A stretch of 64,000 nucleotides of DNA, taken from positions 200,508-264,507 of the forward strand of contig NZ_JBHUIT010000001.1 of the NCBI RefSeq assembly GCF_042683045.1, read 5' to 3'. A model generated the notes under the pieces. It saw only the letters and a program-made list of their open reading frames with translations. It made no database searches and had not been told where the DNA came from. Within the stretch, counting starts at the first letter, position 1, and each line of letters opens with the position of its first letter. Source of the stretch: Luteolibacter algae (GTDB lineage: Bacteria > Verrucomicrobiota > Verrucomicrobiia > Verrucomicrobiales > Akkermansiaceae). This document shows positions 20,088-27,942 of this stretch, piece by piece. A program made the translations under genes and the position numbers.

Positions 20088-21299
20088 ATGAAAATTATTA
20101 AATCTGATGTTAGTGTTTTAAGTGTTACTGCTGTTATTTCATGTATGATTGCTCAGCCGGTATTGGCTGCATATAGTGAGCCTGCAAGCTACACGAATCC
20201 TCCTGAAACCATAAATCTAGGGAGCGTGGGTTACGAAACGATTGGCTGGGATGACTCCGCCGCATTTCGTAACGCGATTGATGACGTCGCGGCTGCCGGT
20301 GGTGGCGTGGTGTGGGTGCCGAACGGAGATTACAGGCTTTCCGCAGTTTCCATGAAGTCGAATGTTCATTTGAAAATTCACAAGAATGCAACGCTGACGC
20401 TGCATAGTGAGACAAGTATGTTCAATTTCACCGGCGGGATAAGAAATACCAGTATTCGTGGCATCGGGGGGCGGTTTACTGTCAAAATACCCGATTACAA
20501 TTCCGCCCGGTTCGTTTACGCAACCGGCGTGAACAATATGATGGTCACAAATGTTGATATCGAAGATCCATTCGAAACGATCTATAGCAGCTTTGAGCTG
20601 ACCTGGGATCGCGTAAGAAATGAAACTCCGAAAAATCTGACGATTAGTAACATCTCATGCTTAAATAAGGAGCATTATGGATATGGAATCATCCAGGCCC
20701 AGGCTGCGAGTGACAGTTACTTCTTTAATCTGGAAGGTCATGGTGGCGTGCCTGTGCGATTGGAAACTGGCTGGACTCTGATGAATTTGGCGAAAGAAGG
20801 AGGGGTTTTCAATATCAAGGCGACCAATATCACGTCCGAGGACGGGCAGGCGGCGGTGATGATGCAGCCGCATACCAGATCCAATGGCGATGTTTTCCTG
20901 AATTTCATCGATGCCGTGGGAAGCGAATTCGCGGTAAGCCTGGAGAAAGGTGGAACGTGGAAATACACAGCCCAGCAAATTGCGGACTACAATCTAGGCA
21001 CGGGTAACTTCGGAAAAGTGAGCATCGGTAACGCTCATGCGGTCTACCGTGGTTCCGGTGTGCCGACACGTTATGCACACCTAGATTTCTATCCCGAATC
21101 CGAGCTCCTCAAGGTGTTCCGGGATGGGAACGAAATCGAAGGATACAGCGGGCCATCAATTGCAACCTTTGGAAATCATGGGGATGCGAACCAGCTGATC
21201 ACCTGGAAGATCACAGCTTCGCCGGGCTTTGTAAATCCTCCGATTTCCACAGAGGATTACAATCATCCGAATTCTAAAAAGAATCGTCCGTCGCTTTAA
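20088..21299 (+). CDS. GH82-like (iota-carrageenase fold) beta-helix protein, copy 2
   Basis: The 403-residue paralogue of the 18680 gene has a signal peptide ending near QPVLA (residue 27) and mature start AYSEPASYTN, shared by both copies. Gln203, Glu226 and His262 keep the GH82 catalytic spacing. The Asp two residues after the Glu is again Gly (Gly228). NKEHYGYGIIQAQAASDS and GHGGVPVRLETGW are identical in both copies, while surface loops differ. That pattern suggests selection on the active cleft. The 193-bp gap between the copies shows no clear terminator, so co-transcription is possible. Confidence 0.7.
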   Translation: MKIIKSDVSVLSVTAVISCMIAQPVLAAYSEPASYTNPPETINLGSVGYETIGWDDSAAFRNAIDDVAAAGGGVVWVPNGDYRLSAVSMKSNVHLKIHKNATLTLHSETSMFNFTGGIRNTSIRGIGGRFTVKIPDYNSARFVYATGVNNMMVTNVDIEDPFETIYSSFELTWDRVRNETPKNLTISNISCLNKEHYGYGIIQAQAASDSYFFNLEGHGGVPVRLETGWTLMNLAKEGGVFNIKATNITSEDGQAAVMMQPHTRSNGDVFLNFIDAVGSEFAVSLEKGGTWKYTAQQIADYNLGTGNFGKVSIGNAHAVYRGSGVPTRYAHLDFYPESELLKVFRDGNEIEGYSGPSIATFGNHGDANQLITWKITASPGFVNPPISTEDYNHPNSKKNRPSL

Positions 21300-21319
21300 A
21301 AGGGCGTGATTCCACATAG

Positions 21320-21348
21320 GCAGCCACATCCTTCGACGGTGTGGCTGC
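21320..21348 (+). terminator. Hairpin after the GH82-like pair
   Basis: GCAGCCACA and TGTGGCTGC form a perfect 9-bp stem, extended inside by CC/GG, 20 bp after the stop at 21299. Only a weak T-tract (TTCCATT) follows, so termination may be partial. It lies 27 bp before the next gene. Confidence 0.5.
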
Positions 21349-21374
21349 TTCCATTAGCTTTCTCCAGATTCTCT

Positions 21375-22703
21375 ATGATGAAGACCCAAACCTTATTGCA
21401 AATTTCAACACTTTTACTCGTCGGTGGCACCGGTTTCTTTCTGGGAAAACAAACTGCTGCGGATCAAGTCGGGCTTTTGGTCGCTGGCTTGGTCGATGGA
21501 CAGGGTGCAGGCTCCGGCAACCACCGCACTCCATCGCGAGCCGATGCGATGAGCCATAAAAAGCTTTCCGGTGCTGGTAATTTGATGAGCGAGCGCTTGC
21601 AACAATACCAGGGACTGCCGTCGGCCGAATTGCGACGTGAAGCAAAGGCGCTTGGAAAAATGTCTTTGGCAGAGCAAGCCATGTTTGCTCCTGCGCTCTT
21701 TGCCGCCTTGGCGGAGATTGATCCAGCAGCTGCTTTGCTGGCCGCCAGCGATTTTAAAGCTTCGAAGGAAAGTCTCATAGCCATGGTTCTGGCGGCCTGG
21801 ACCGAAAAGTCCCCGCTGGAGGCTGCGGATTTTTACAAGAAAAATGAGCTGACATTGTTCAATCGGAATTACCTCAATCCCTGGGATCAAGTCAGCGGCT
21901 CCGAGACAGTGGCGATGGCCTTGGCTGGGATAGATCCCGCCGGAGCATTGCGTTGGGCTAAAGAACTGGGCGATCTAGCGGATCAAGGTGAAGCGATCAG
22001 CGGAATTTTCAAGCTTCAGACTGAATCTTCACCGCAAGCTGCGCTCGCAATGCTGGAGGGACTTTCGGAAGGTGAGAAAGAGCACGCGCTCAAAGCTATT
22101 GCCAGCACATGGTCGGAAACCGATATTGCCGGAGCGATTGATTGGGTGAATTCGCTCGATGAGCATGAGCATCCGCTGGTTCTTCCGCTCATCATCCGCG
22201 GCATGGCACAAAGTGACCCCGCGGTGGCTTCGGGATACTTGAAATACATTTCGGGAAACCGGGATCAAGTGATCGGGGATATCATCAGATCTTGGGGAGA
22301 TAAGGACCCTCAGGCAGCCGCAGAGTGGATGGTAAGGGGGACAAGCGTGGAGGAGCAAAATTTCCTGATGGCACCTTTGCTGACAAAATGGGTTGGCGAG
22401 GATGTCAAAATGGCACGCGGTTGGGTGCTGGAGCAGAATAAAGGAGCATCGAAAGATGCAGCGGTTGCCGCGTATGTGAGAGCGACAGCAAGTGGTATCG
22501 AGAAGCCCTTGGATCTCGTGGATATGGCCAGCAAGGAAATTACGGACCCTACGAAGCGCGAGCGCGTGATCACTGATGCGCTGGTTTCGTGGGCTAGGAA
22601 AGAACCACAGGCATCAAAAGCTTTTGCGGAAAACTACGGCCTTTCCAACAAAGCGCTTGCGAGCTTTTTGCATCGGGTAAACGCCCAATCTCCATTGGAT
22701 TGA
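21375..22703 (+). CDS. Exported alpha-helical repeat protein, unknown function
   Basis: It has 442 residues from ATG 21375 (or 21378), where an N-terminal hydrophobic segment begins (LLQISTLLLVGGTGFFLG); this acts as a signal or membrane anchor. The rest is helical with repeated units ending in phrases such as AAWTEKSPLEAADFYKK, STWSETDIAGAIDWVNSL, RSWGDKDPQAAAEWMV and VSWARKEPQASKAFAEN, about 30 residues apart. This resembles SEL1/TPR-like helical repeat proteins often found in Verrucomicrobia. No enzyme motif is seen. It ends 29 bp from the convergent ndh gene. Confidence 0.7.
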   Translation: MMKTQTLLQISTLLLVGGTGFFLGKQTAADQVGLLVAGLVDGQGAGSGNHRTPSRADAMSHKKLSGAGNLMSERLQQYQGLPSAELRREAKALGKMSLAEQAMFAPALFAALAEIDPAAALLAASDFKASKESLIAMVLAAWTEKSPLEAADFYKKNELTLFNRNYLNPWDQVSGSETVAMALAGIDPAGALRWAKELGDLADQGEAISGIFKLQTESSPQAALAMLEGLSEGEKEHALKAIASTWSETDIAGAIDWVNSLDEHEHPLVLPLIIRGMAQSDPAVASGYLKYISGNRDQVIGDIIRSWGDKDPQAAAEWMVRGTSVEEQNFLMAPLLTKWVGEDVKMARGWVLEQNKGASKDAAVAAYVRATASGIEKPLDLVDMASKEITDPTKRERVITDALVSWARKEPQASKAFAENYGLSNKALASFLHRVNAQSPLD

Positions 22704-22732
22704 GCGTTTCAGAAAGAGCAAAACTCCACCGG

Positions 22733-24070
22733 CTATTCATGCTGGGGCTTGTCTGTGGTGAAGCCCGGCGGGTGAACGATGATCCGGGCCTGTGGCTTGT
22801 TGCTGATGTAGGAAAATGCCCAGCCCAGCAGCACCGCAAGCTTGTTCCGGAAGCCAATCAGGAAGAGTATGTGGACCAGTAACCACGCCACCCATGCGAA
22901 ATAACCGTTCATTCGCAAGTTCCCCGCTTTGAGAACAGCGGCATTTTTGCCGATGATGGCCATCATGCCCTTATCGTTGTATTTGAAAAGCGGGCGGAGA
23001 TCGTGCTTCCGATCGGCGAATTTTGTTTTCTCCAGCCGCAGCTCCTCCTTGAGCACATCTGCCACGTGCTTGCCCATTTGAACTGCCGCGGGAGCGACAC
23101 CCGGAACGAATATATCGTTTTTGTCACGCATGTTGGTGAGATCTCCCACGACAAAAATATCCCGATTATTCGGGAGTGAAAGGTCCAGTCCGGGAGTTAC
23201 CCGCCCGGCTCTGTCCGTCTCCACACCCAGATATTTTGTCAGCGGGGTCGCTGCAATGCCGGCTGCCCATACGATGGCTTCCGCCTCGAGATGTGTGCCG
23301 TCCTGGAAGTTCAACCGACCTTTCAAGACATCTGTGACACGCATTTGGTTGCGAACCTCCACGCCCAGCTTCGTAAGGCGCATCTTCGCATATTGGGATT
23401 GTTCCAGATCATAATGCTCCAAGATTTCCGGGGAATTTTCGATCAGGATCACCCTCAGTTTGGATGTATCAATACGGCGGAAATTGCTTTTCAGAGAGCG
23501 GTGGATCAAGTCCGCACATGCTCCGGCAAGCTCCACACCAGTAGGGCCACCGCCGACGATCGCCACTGTCATCAGGCGCTCACGCTCCGCATAGTCCGTG
23601 GTGAGCTCGGCACGCTCCAGATTGGCAAGTATTTTCCTCCGGATATCCTGTGCATCTGCCAGGGATTTCAGGCCAAGAGAGTTTTCCTCCCATTGATCGT
23701 TTCCGAAAAACCCGGTTTTTGCACCGGCGGCAAGCATCATGTAATCGAAATGATATATCTTTCCGGAAGCGCCTGTAACGGTTTTCTGTTCCGGTGAAAT
23801 GAATGTCACTTCATCCATAAGCACTGTGACATTGCGGGCGTGGGCCAGGATTTGGCGGATGGATCGGGCGATATCCGGTGCCGCCAGCGAGGCGGTTGCC
23901 ACCTGATAGAGTAAAGGCTGGAAAAGGTGATGGTTAGTTCTATCGAGCAAAGTGATCTCGAAACGTGTGTCATTTGCCAGCCTTCGCGCGCACTCAAGCC
24001 CGGCGAAGCCGCCACCGATGATCAATAACTTCCGTGGAATACTATCCTTGTGAGGCATGCTGGCAACCAT
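22733..24070 (-). CDS. ndh: Type II NADH:quinone dehydrogenase
   Basis: The 445-residue flavoprotein passes electrons from NADH to quinone without pumping protons. It has an FAD-binding GGGFAGLECARRLA near the start, a second nucleotide motif VAIVGGGPTGVELAGA at about residue 170, and AIVWAAGIAATPL and VVGDLTNMRDK of the NDH-2 family. The C-terminal segment WVAWLLVHILFLIGFRNKL is the hydrophobic membrane-associating tail. ATG codons at 24070 and 24058 are possible starts. A perfect Rex-type palindrome lies 32 bp upstream, indicating control by the NADH/NAD ratio. Confidence 0.92.
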   Translation of the reverse strand: MVASMPHKDSIPRKLLIIGGGFAGLECARRLANDTRFEITLLDRTNHHLFQPLLYQVATASLAAPDIARSIRQILAHARNVTVLMDEVTFISPEQKTVTGASGKIYHFDYMMLAAGAKTGFFGNDQWEENSLGLKSLADAQDIRRKILANLERAELTTDYAERERLMTVAIVGGGPTGVELAGACADLIHRSLKSNFRRIDTSKLRVILIENSPEILEHYDLEQSQYAKMRLTKLGVEVRNQMRVTDVLKGRLNFQDGTHLEAEAIVWAAGIAATPLTKYLGVETDRAGRVTPGLDLSLPNNRDIFVVGDLTNMRDKNDIFVPGVAPAAVQMGKHVADVLKEELRLEKTKFADRKHDLRPLFKYNDKGMMAIIGKNAAVLKAGNLRMNGYFAWVAWLLVHILFLIGFRNKLAVLLGWAFSYISNKPQARIIVHPPGFTTDKPQHE

Positions 24071-24101
24071 GCCACTCTTTTAGAATAAGGGCAAACTGAG
24101 C

Positions 24102-24119
24102 TTGTGAATTTTTTCACAA
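24102..24119. promoter_or_regulatory. Rex-type operator upstream of ndh
   Basis: TTGTGAATTTTTTCACAA is an 18-bp site with TTGTGAA/TTCACAA arms and four A/T bases between, the full Rex consensus. The identical sequence occurs at 52872 before nuoB. It is 32 bp upstream of ndh and 109 bp upstream of the divergent YHS gene. CRP (TGTGA-N6-TCACA) is the alternative reading. Confidence 0.8.
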
Positions 24120-24227
24120 AGTTTGGCCGGATGTTTTTTTGAAATTTGTGGGTAAGAAAATCTTCGGTGGGGAGCTCTTACGATTACCGGGCAACAAATC
24201 ATCCGGTGGAAAACAAAAGATAAAGAT

Positions 24228-24671
24228 ATGAAAACATTATTAAAAGCAATGGCAGCCGCCCTCATTCTCGCCGCAACAGCGCATGCTGGAGAAAAAGTCA
24301 ATGTATCAGGTGCCAGCGGGATTGCGCTGAATGGCTACGATCCGGTCGCGTTTTTTACAGAGAAAAAGGCGGTTCATGGCAATCCGTCGATCTCGGCAAA
24401 GCACGAGGGCGCCACCTATCTTTTTGCAAGTGAGGCGGACAAAAAGGCGTTCGTGGCGCATCCGGAGAAGTATGTGCCCCAATTCGGAGGCTATTGCGCC
24501 TATGGTGTGGCTGTCGGGGCGGTTTTCCCTGTTGATATCGAGACTTGGCAAGTTCGGGACGGGAAGCTCTACCTCAATCTGAATCCAGAGATCCTGAAGG
24601 AGTTCAATAAGGATTTCGCAGGGAATATAGCGAAGGCCGGAGAGAACTGGCCAAAAGTGATTGCGGAATAA
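24228..24671 (+). CDS. Secreted YHS-domain protein
   Basis: At 147 residues it has a clear signal peptide (MAAALILAATAHA, cleavage about residue 20) and one YHS domain: LNGYDPVAFFTEKKAVHGNPSI, then ATYLFASEADKKAFVAHPEKYVPQFGGYCAYGVA. YHS domains are thought to bind metal ions. This form is common in Gram-negative bacteria and its role is not well defined. It is divergent from ndh and may share the Rex-type site, which would tie it to respiration. Confidence 0.85.
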   Translation: MKTLLKAMAAALILAATAHAGEKVNVSGASGIALNGYDPVAFFTEKKAVHGNPSISAKHEGATYLFASEADKKAFVAHPEKYVPQFGGYCAYGVAVGAVFPVDIETWQVRDGKLYLNLNPEILKEFNKDFAGNIAKAGENWPKVIAE

Positions 24672-24837
24672 GATTGCAGATTTTTCTGCGTTCAAGACTG
24701 GGAATTTCTAGGAGATGGAAATAGACATTCCTTGTTTGATGCAGTCCGGCTGAAACCGGAGCGATCTGTAAACTGCCTCATTGTGGTCTGCGGTAGAATA
24801 TGTCCGCGCAGCCTCAATGAGGTATTTCCACGACACG

Positions 24838-25467
24838 ATGAATATAGGAAATTTGCGATTGGAAGAGCGTTTGGCGGCTGATTCCCCCGACCGGGAGACT
24901 GCCATCGTGGAGCTGCGGGCACTGCTGATGAAAGCCTTGCATTCAGGATTGTCCGGGAGAGCGGGAGCCGATCACGCTTTTATTGAGGATGTGACGCAAA
25001 TGGCCTTGTTGAAAATTCTTGATAAACTCGATAGTTTCAAAGGATTGAGTCAGTTCAGCTCTTGGGCGATCACGATTGCGATCCGGACTGCGTTTACCCA
25101 ATTGCGTCGCAAAGAATGGAAGCAAATCTCATTGGAGGAGCTGAGAAATGGAAACGGGAATCTTCCAGGGGAGGTCGATCATTCTCCCCAACCCGTCGAA
25201 ACCAATGCGCGGTCGCAAATTGAGGAGGTGATGTTGAGGCTCATCCGGACCGAACTTACTCCGCGCCAGCGTGATGTGCTTTTAATGGAACTGGCGGAAG
25301 TGCCACAAGACCAGATCGTTAAAATACTAGGAAGCAATCGCAATGCGGTTTACAAACTTTTTCACGATGCCCGGAAGTCGCTCAAGCGGGCACTGGAAGC
25401 CCATGGATATGGCAGGCAGGATATCGCAGAGCTCTATTCGGAAACCTCCAGACATTTTCTCCAATGA
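24838..25467 (+). CDS. ECF-type RNA polymerase sigma factor
   Basis: The protein has 209 residues from ATG 24838; upstream in-frame ATGs exist but would add an atypical leader. Region 2 is visible as AFIEDVTQMALLKILDKLDSFKG and FSSWAITIAIRTAFTQLRRKEW, and region 4 as ELTPRQRDVLLMELAEVPQDQIVKIL and GSNRNAVYKLFHDARKSLKRAL. It would direct polymerase to stress or envelope promoters. Its stop overlaps the start of the small zinc-finger protein by four bases (ATGA), the usual layout of a sigma/anti-sigma pair. Confidence 0.9.
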   Translation: MNIGNLRLEERLAADSPDRETAIVELRALLMKALHSGLSGRAGADHAFIEDVTQMALLKILDKLDSFKGLSQFSSWAITIAIRTAFTQLRRKEWKQISLEELRNGNGNLPGEVDHSPQPVETNARSQIEEVMLRLIRTELTPRQRDVLLMELAEVPQDQIVKILGSNRNAVYKLFHDARKSLKRALEAHGYGRQDIAELYSETSRHFLQ

Positions 25468-25706
25468 ATCTTTCCTCTGATCAAATCAATGGCTTGGTGA
25501 AGCTGATAGGAAATACGCGTGAAGAAGAGCGCACTTGTGATGAATGCTTGGAGAGTATCGCTGTCTTTGCAGAAAACGAGCTCCTCAACCGGCCTGTGCC
25601 GGATGCATTGAAGGCTGTGGAGCATCATATTTCCATCTGTGCGGAATGCTGCGAAGAATATGAGGTTTTGCTGGCTGCTCTCAGCGGCCTGCGGGAAGAC
25701 GTGTAA
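25464..25706 (+). CDS. Small zinc-finger anti-sigma-like protein
   Basis: The 80-residue protein has a His55-x3-Cys59-x2-Cys62 motif (HHISICAECC) and a CDEC pair at 25-28, typical of zinc-binding anti-sigma folds (ZAS/zf-HC2). No membrane segment is present, so it would be a soluble regulator, possibly redox-sensitive through its cysteines. Translational overlap with the sigma gene supports direct control of that sigma factor. Confidence 0.75.
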   Translation: MNLSSDQINGLVKLIGNTREEERTCDECLESIAVFAENELLNRPVPDALKAVEHHISICAECCEEYEVLLAALSGLREDV

Positions 25707-25727
25707 GACGGCTCTTTCTCACCTTGG

Positions 25728-25765
25728 GGTAAGTCCTGCACCACCTGGTGGTAAGGGGACTTGCC
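25728..25765 (+). other. Nested hairpin between anti-sigma gene and next gene
   Basis: GGTAAGTCC and GGACTTGCC form a 9-bp outer stem (one G-U pair) enclosing ACCACC-T-GGTGGT, a second self-complementary unit. It is in the 91-bp gap before the gene at 25798. No T-tract follows, so an mRNA-stabilising or regulatory structure is as likely as a terminator. Confidence 0.5.
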
Positions 25766-25797
25766 AGAAAATTCCAACAGTGCTTCTCTGCGGGCGA

Positions 25798-26262
25798 ATG
25801 CACATAAGATTTACCGAACAGGAACTGGTCACGCTTGTGGAGATGCTGAGCCTGGCAGCGAATGTCGCATCCTGGAATCAGCAGGAATCCGCTGATCAGA
25901 AATTGGCGGAATATGAGAGCTTTGAGAGTAAGATGCTCGAAAAGGCAGCCAATAATGGCCTGGCGAGTATGATCGAATTTGATGAGGAGACCCAGCGCTT
26001 CCGGGTCAGACGGGATCTTGAAGAAAAGACATTCTATCATGAATGTTACGAGGAGTTCCGCAATGAAAGCTTTTGGGATGAGCTGACGGTGCGTCTGGCG
26101 GACAGGGATTTGGCACGCTCCATAGGGCAAAAAGCGTGGGAATGCATGACCGAAGAGCAGCGCCGCGAGAAGACCATCGGTTGGGAGAAACGCTATTGGG
26201 AAGAGTTCAGCCGGAACGGTATAGAAAGGGTGGTTGTGCTCACGCCACCGGATGAGGGATGA
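25798..26262 (+). CDS. Conserved-looking hypothetical cytoplasmic protein
   Basis: From ATG 25798 the protein has 154 residues, is acidic and mostly helical, with many Glu, Arg and Trp residues (MTEEQRREKTIGWEKRYWEEF). It has no signal peptide, membrane segment or motif I recognise. The frame is open further upstream to 25639, but that part overlaps the anti-sigma gene and the hairpin and reads as non-coding. Co-transcription with the sigma/anti-sigma pair is possible. Function unknown. Confidence 0.7.
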   Translation: MHIRFTEQELVTLVEMLSLAANVASWNQQESADQKLAEYESFESKMLEKAANNGLASMIEFDEETQRFRVRRDLEEKTFYHECYEEFRNESFWDELTVRLADRDLARSIGQKAWECMTEEQRREKTIGWEKRYWEEFSRNGIERVVVLTPPDEG

Positions 26263-26356
26263 ATTTTTTTCGAAAAGGTGATTTCTTCTGATTGACAATT
26301 CACTTGGATTGAGGCAAGTCCTTCGCCCCGCCACTTGTTGGCGTATCCGGAATCTT

Positions 26357-26431
<75 letters not shown>

Positions 26432-27006
26432 GATTTCGTTTCAATGATCCCCGCTGTTTGGGGTGTTGATCGTCTGAGTATTGTGATAGCTGCATATTGC
26501 GCGTATTTGTTGCGTATGCTTTCCAAGTGATCCACTTCTTGTCATGACTTGCATAGCGTCTATTTGGAGTCCGGGGGATAGGTGAATTATTTGAAAATTC
26601 TGCTGTACAAGTTTTACCAGATCTAGTTGTTTGTCCTGGAAGTGCATTCCACACAGGGTATAAAAACCTGTTTTTATCAGAGAGTCGCCGGATTCCAAGG
26701 TGATCTCCCCCAAAGACCTACAGTCCCTGACCTGATTGGAACCTTTATCCCAGAAGGATTCGAAGTGTTCCAAGGAGTTTTTTCAAAAAAAAGCCAAAAA
26801 GGACTTGTCAGATCGGGCGAAAAGAATAAAGTCCCGCCCCCCACAACAAGGCTGACCGAATTTAACGAAAAGGTTCACGCTGAAAACAGGGGATATTATC
26901 GGGTGCGCTCCGGAAAAAAGCGAATACGGGTTTTTGAAAGCCCCGTCTTCGTGCCGGTTTGTCCCAACAACTTTTTTAAGACAAATCCAGAAACACGAAG
27001 GAAATC
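26432..27006. other. 575-bp stretch before rpsL without a confident gene
   Basis: Open frames on both strands here (for example minus-strand 26441-26773, 110 codons) show no recognisable family or signal sequence. The region carries a short CCCC/GGGG hairpin near 26448 and AT-rich sequence with A-tracts at about 26780-26800. It most likely holds the promoter and leader of the ribosomal protein cluster. Confidence 0.5.
26805..26832 (+). promoter_or_regulatory. Candidate sigma-70 promoter for rpsL cluster
   Basis: TTGTCA (26805) and TAAAGT (26827) are separated by 16 bp and lie just after an A-tract, about 175 bp upstream of rpsL. Each hexamer departs from consensus, so this is only a candidate. 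Confidence 0.3.
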
Positions 27007-27390
27007 ATGCCGACCATTAATCAGCTCGTTCGCAAAGGACGCCACGTTCCAGTCGAGAAGTCGAAATCGCCTGCTCTCGTAAACTGCCCGCAGCGCCGCG
27101 GTGTTTGTCTCCAGGTAATGACCCGGACGCCAAAGAAGCCGAACTCCGCTCTCCGTAAGGTCGCTAAGGTGCGTCTCACCAACGGTTTCGAAGTTATCGC
27201 CTATATCGGTGGTGAGGGTCACAACCTTCAGGAGCACTCCATTGTTCTTGTTCGTGGTGGTCGGGTAAAGGACCTTCCAGGTGTTCGTTATCACATTGTC
27301 CGTGGCTCGCTCGATACTCTCGGAGTTGATAAGCGTCGTCAGGCTCGCTCCAAATACGGCGCGAAGCGTCCGAAGGAAGCCAAGAAGTAA
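27007..27390 (+). CDS. rpsL: 30S ribosomal protein S12
   Basis: The 127-residue protein has the S12 hallmarks PTINQLVRKGR, CPQRRGVCLQV and TPKKPNSALRKVAKVRLTNG. The streptomycin-determining loops KKPNSALRK and GGRVKDLPGVRYH are wild-type in form. It sits at the decoding centre and is the first gene of the long cluster ending with secY, followed by rpsG after 32 bp. Confidence 0.98.
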   Translation: MPTINQLVRKGRHVPVEKSKSPALVNCPQRRGVCLQVMTRTPKKPNSALRKVAKVRLTNGFEVIAYIGGEGHNLQEHSIVLVRGGRVKDLPGVRYHIVRGSLDTLGVDKRRQARSKYGAKRPKEAKK

Positions 27391-27422
27391 TTAATTTTCC
27401 GTAACACTTATCTCTAAAAGTT

Positions 27423-27896
27423 ATGCCACGTCGCAAAAGAATTTTCACCAAGCCGGATCGTCGCGATCCACGTTACGACAGTGCTGTTGTCGGTCACCTT
27501 ATCACCAAGGTGATGCAAGACGGTAAGCGTTCACTCGCTCAGCGCATTGTATATGCTGCAATCGATCGTGCGAACGAAGGGACTGATACTGTGGATCCTC
27601 TGGAAGTTATCACCCGTGCGGTTGAGAATTCCAAGCCGCGCGTTGAGGTTAAATCCCGCCGTGTTGGTGGTGCTACCTACCAGGTTCCTCTCGAAGTTGA
27701 TCCGGAGCGTTCCGAGTCCCTCGCGATGCGCTGGCTCGTAAACTACGCACGTGGCCGCAAAGGCACTCCGATGCATGTAGCTCTCGCGAATGAAATCAAA
27801 GACGCTGCCAATAATCAGGGTGCGGCTGTCCGTAAGCGTGACGATGTTCACAAGATGGCTCAGGCAAACCGCGCGTTTGCTCACTTCCGCTTCTAA
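27423..27896 (+). CDS. rpsG: 30S ribosomal protein S7
   Basis: At 157 residues it is the normal length for S7, with MPRRKRIFTKPDRRDPRYDS, the beta-hairpin region KSRRVGGATYQVPLEV and RWLVNYARGRKG. It nucleates assembly of the 30S head. It is placed between rpsL and fusA as in the standard str operon. Confidence 0.98.
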   Translation: MPRRKRIFTKPDRRDPRYDSAVVGHLITKVMQDGKRSLAQRIVYAAIDRANEGTDTVDPLEVITRAVENSKPRVEVKSRRVGGATYQVPLEVDPERSESLAMRWLVNYARGRKGTPMHVALANEIKDAANNQGAAVRKRDDVHKMAQANRAFAHFRF

Positions 27897-27942
27897 TATT
27901 CCTCTATCGAAAATCTCTCCTGCGATCTAATCGCCAATTGTT

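Noticed and set aside
26441..26773. 110-codon minus-strand open frame between tRNA-Met and rpsL
   Set aside because: No family, signal peptide or codon pattern supports it, and it lies in the probable leader region of the ribosomal cluster; described as non-coding.
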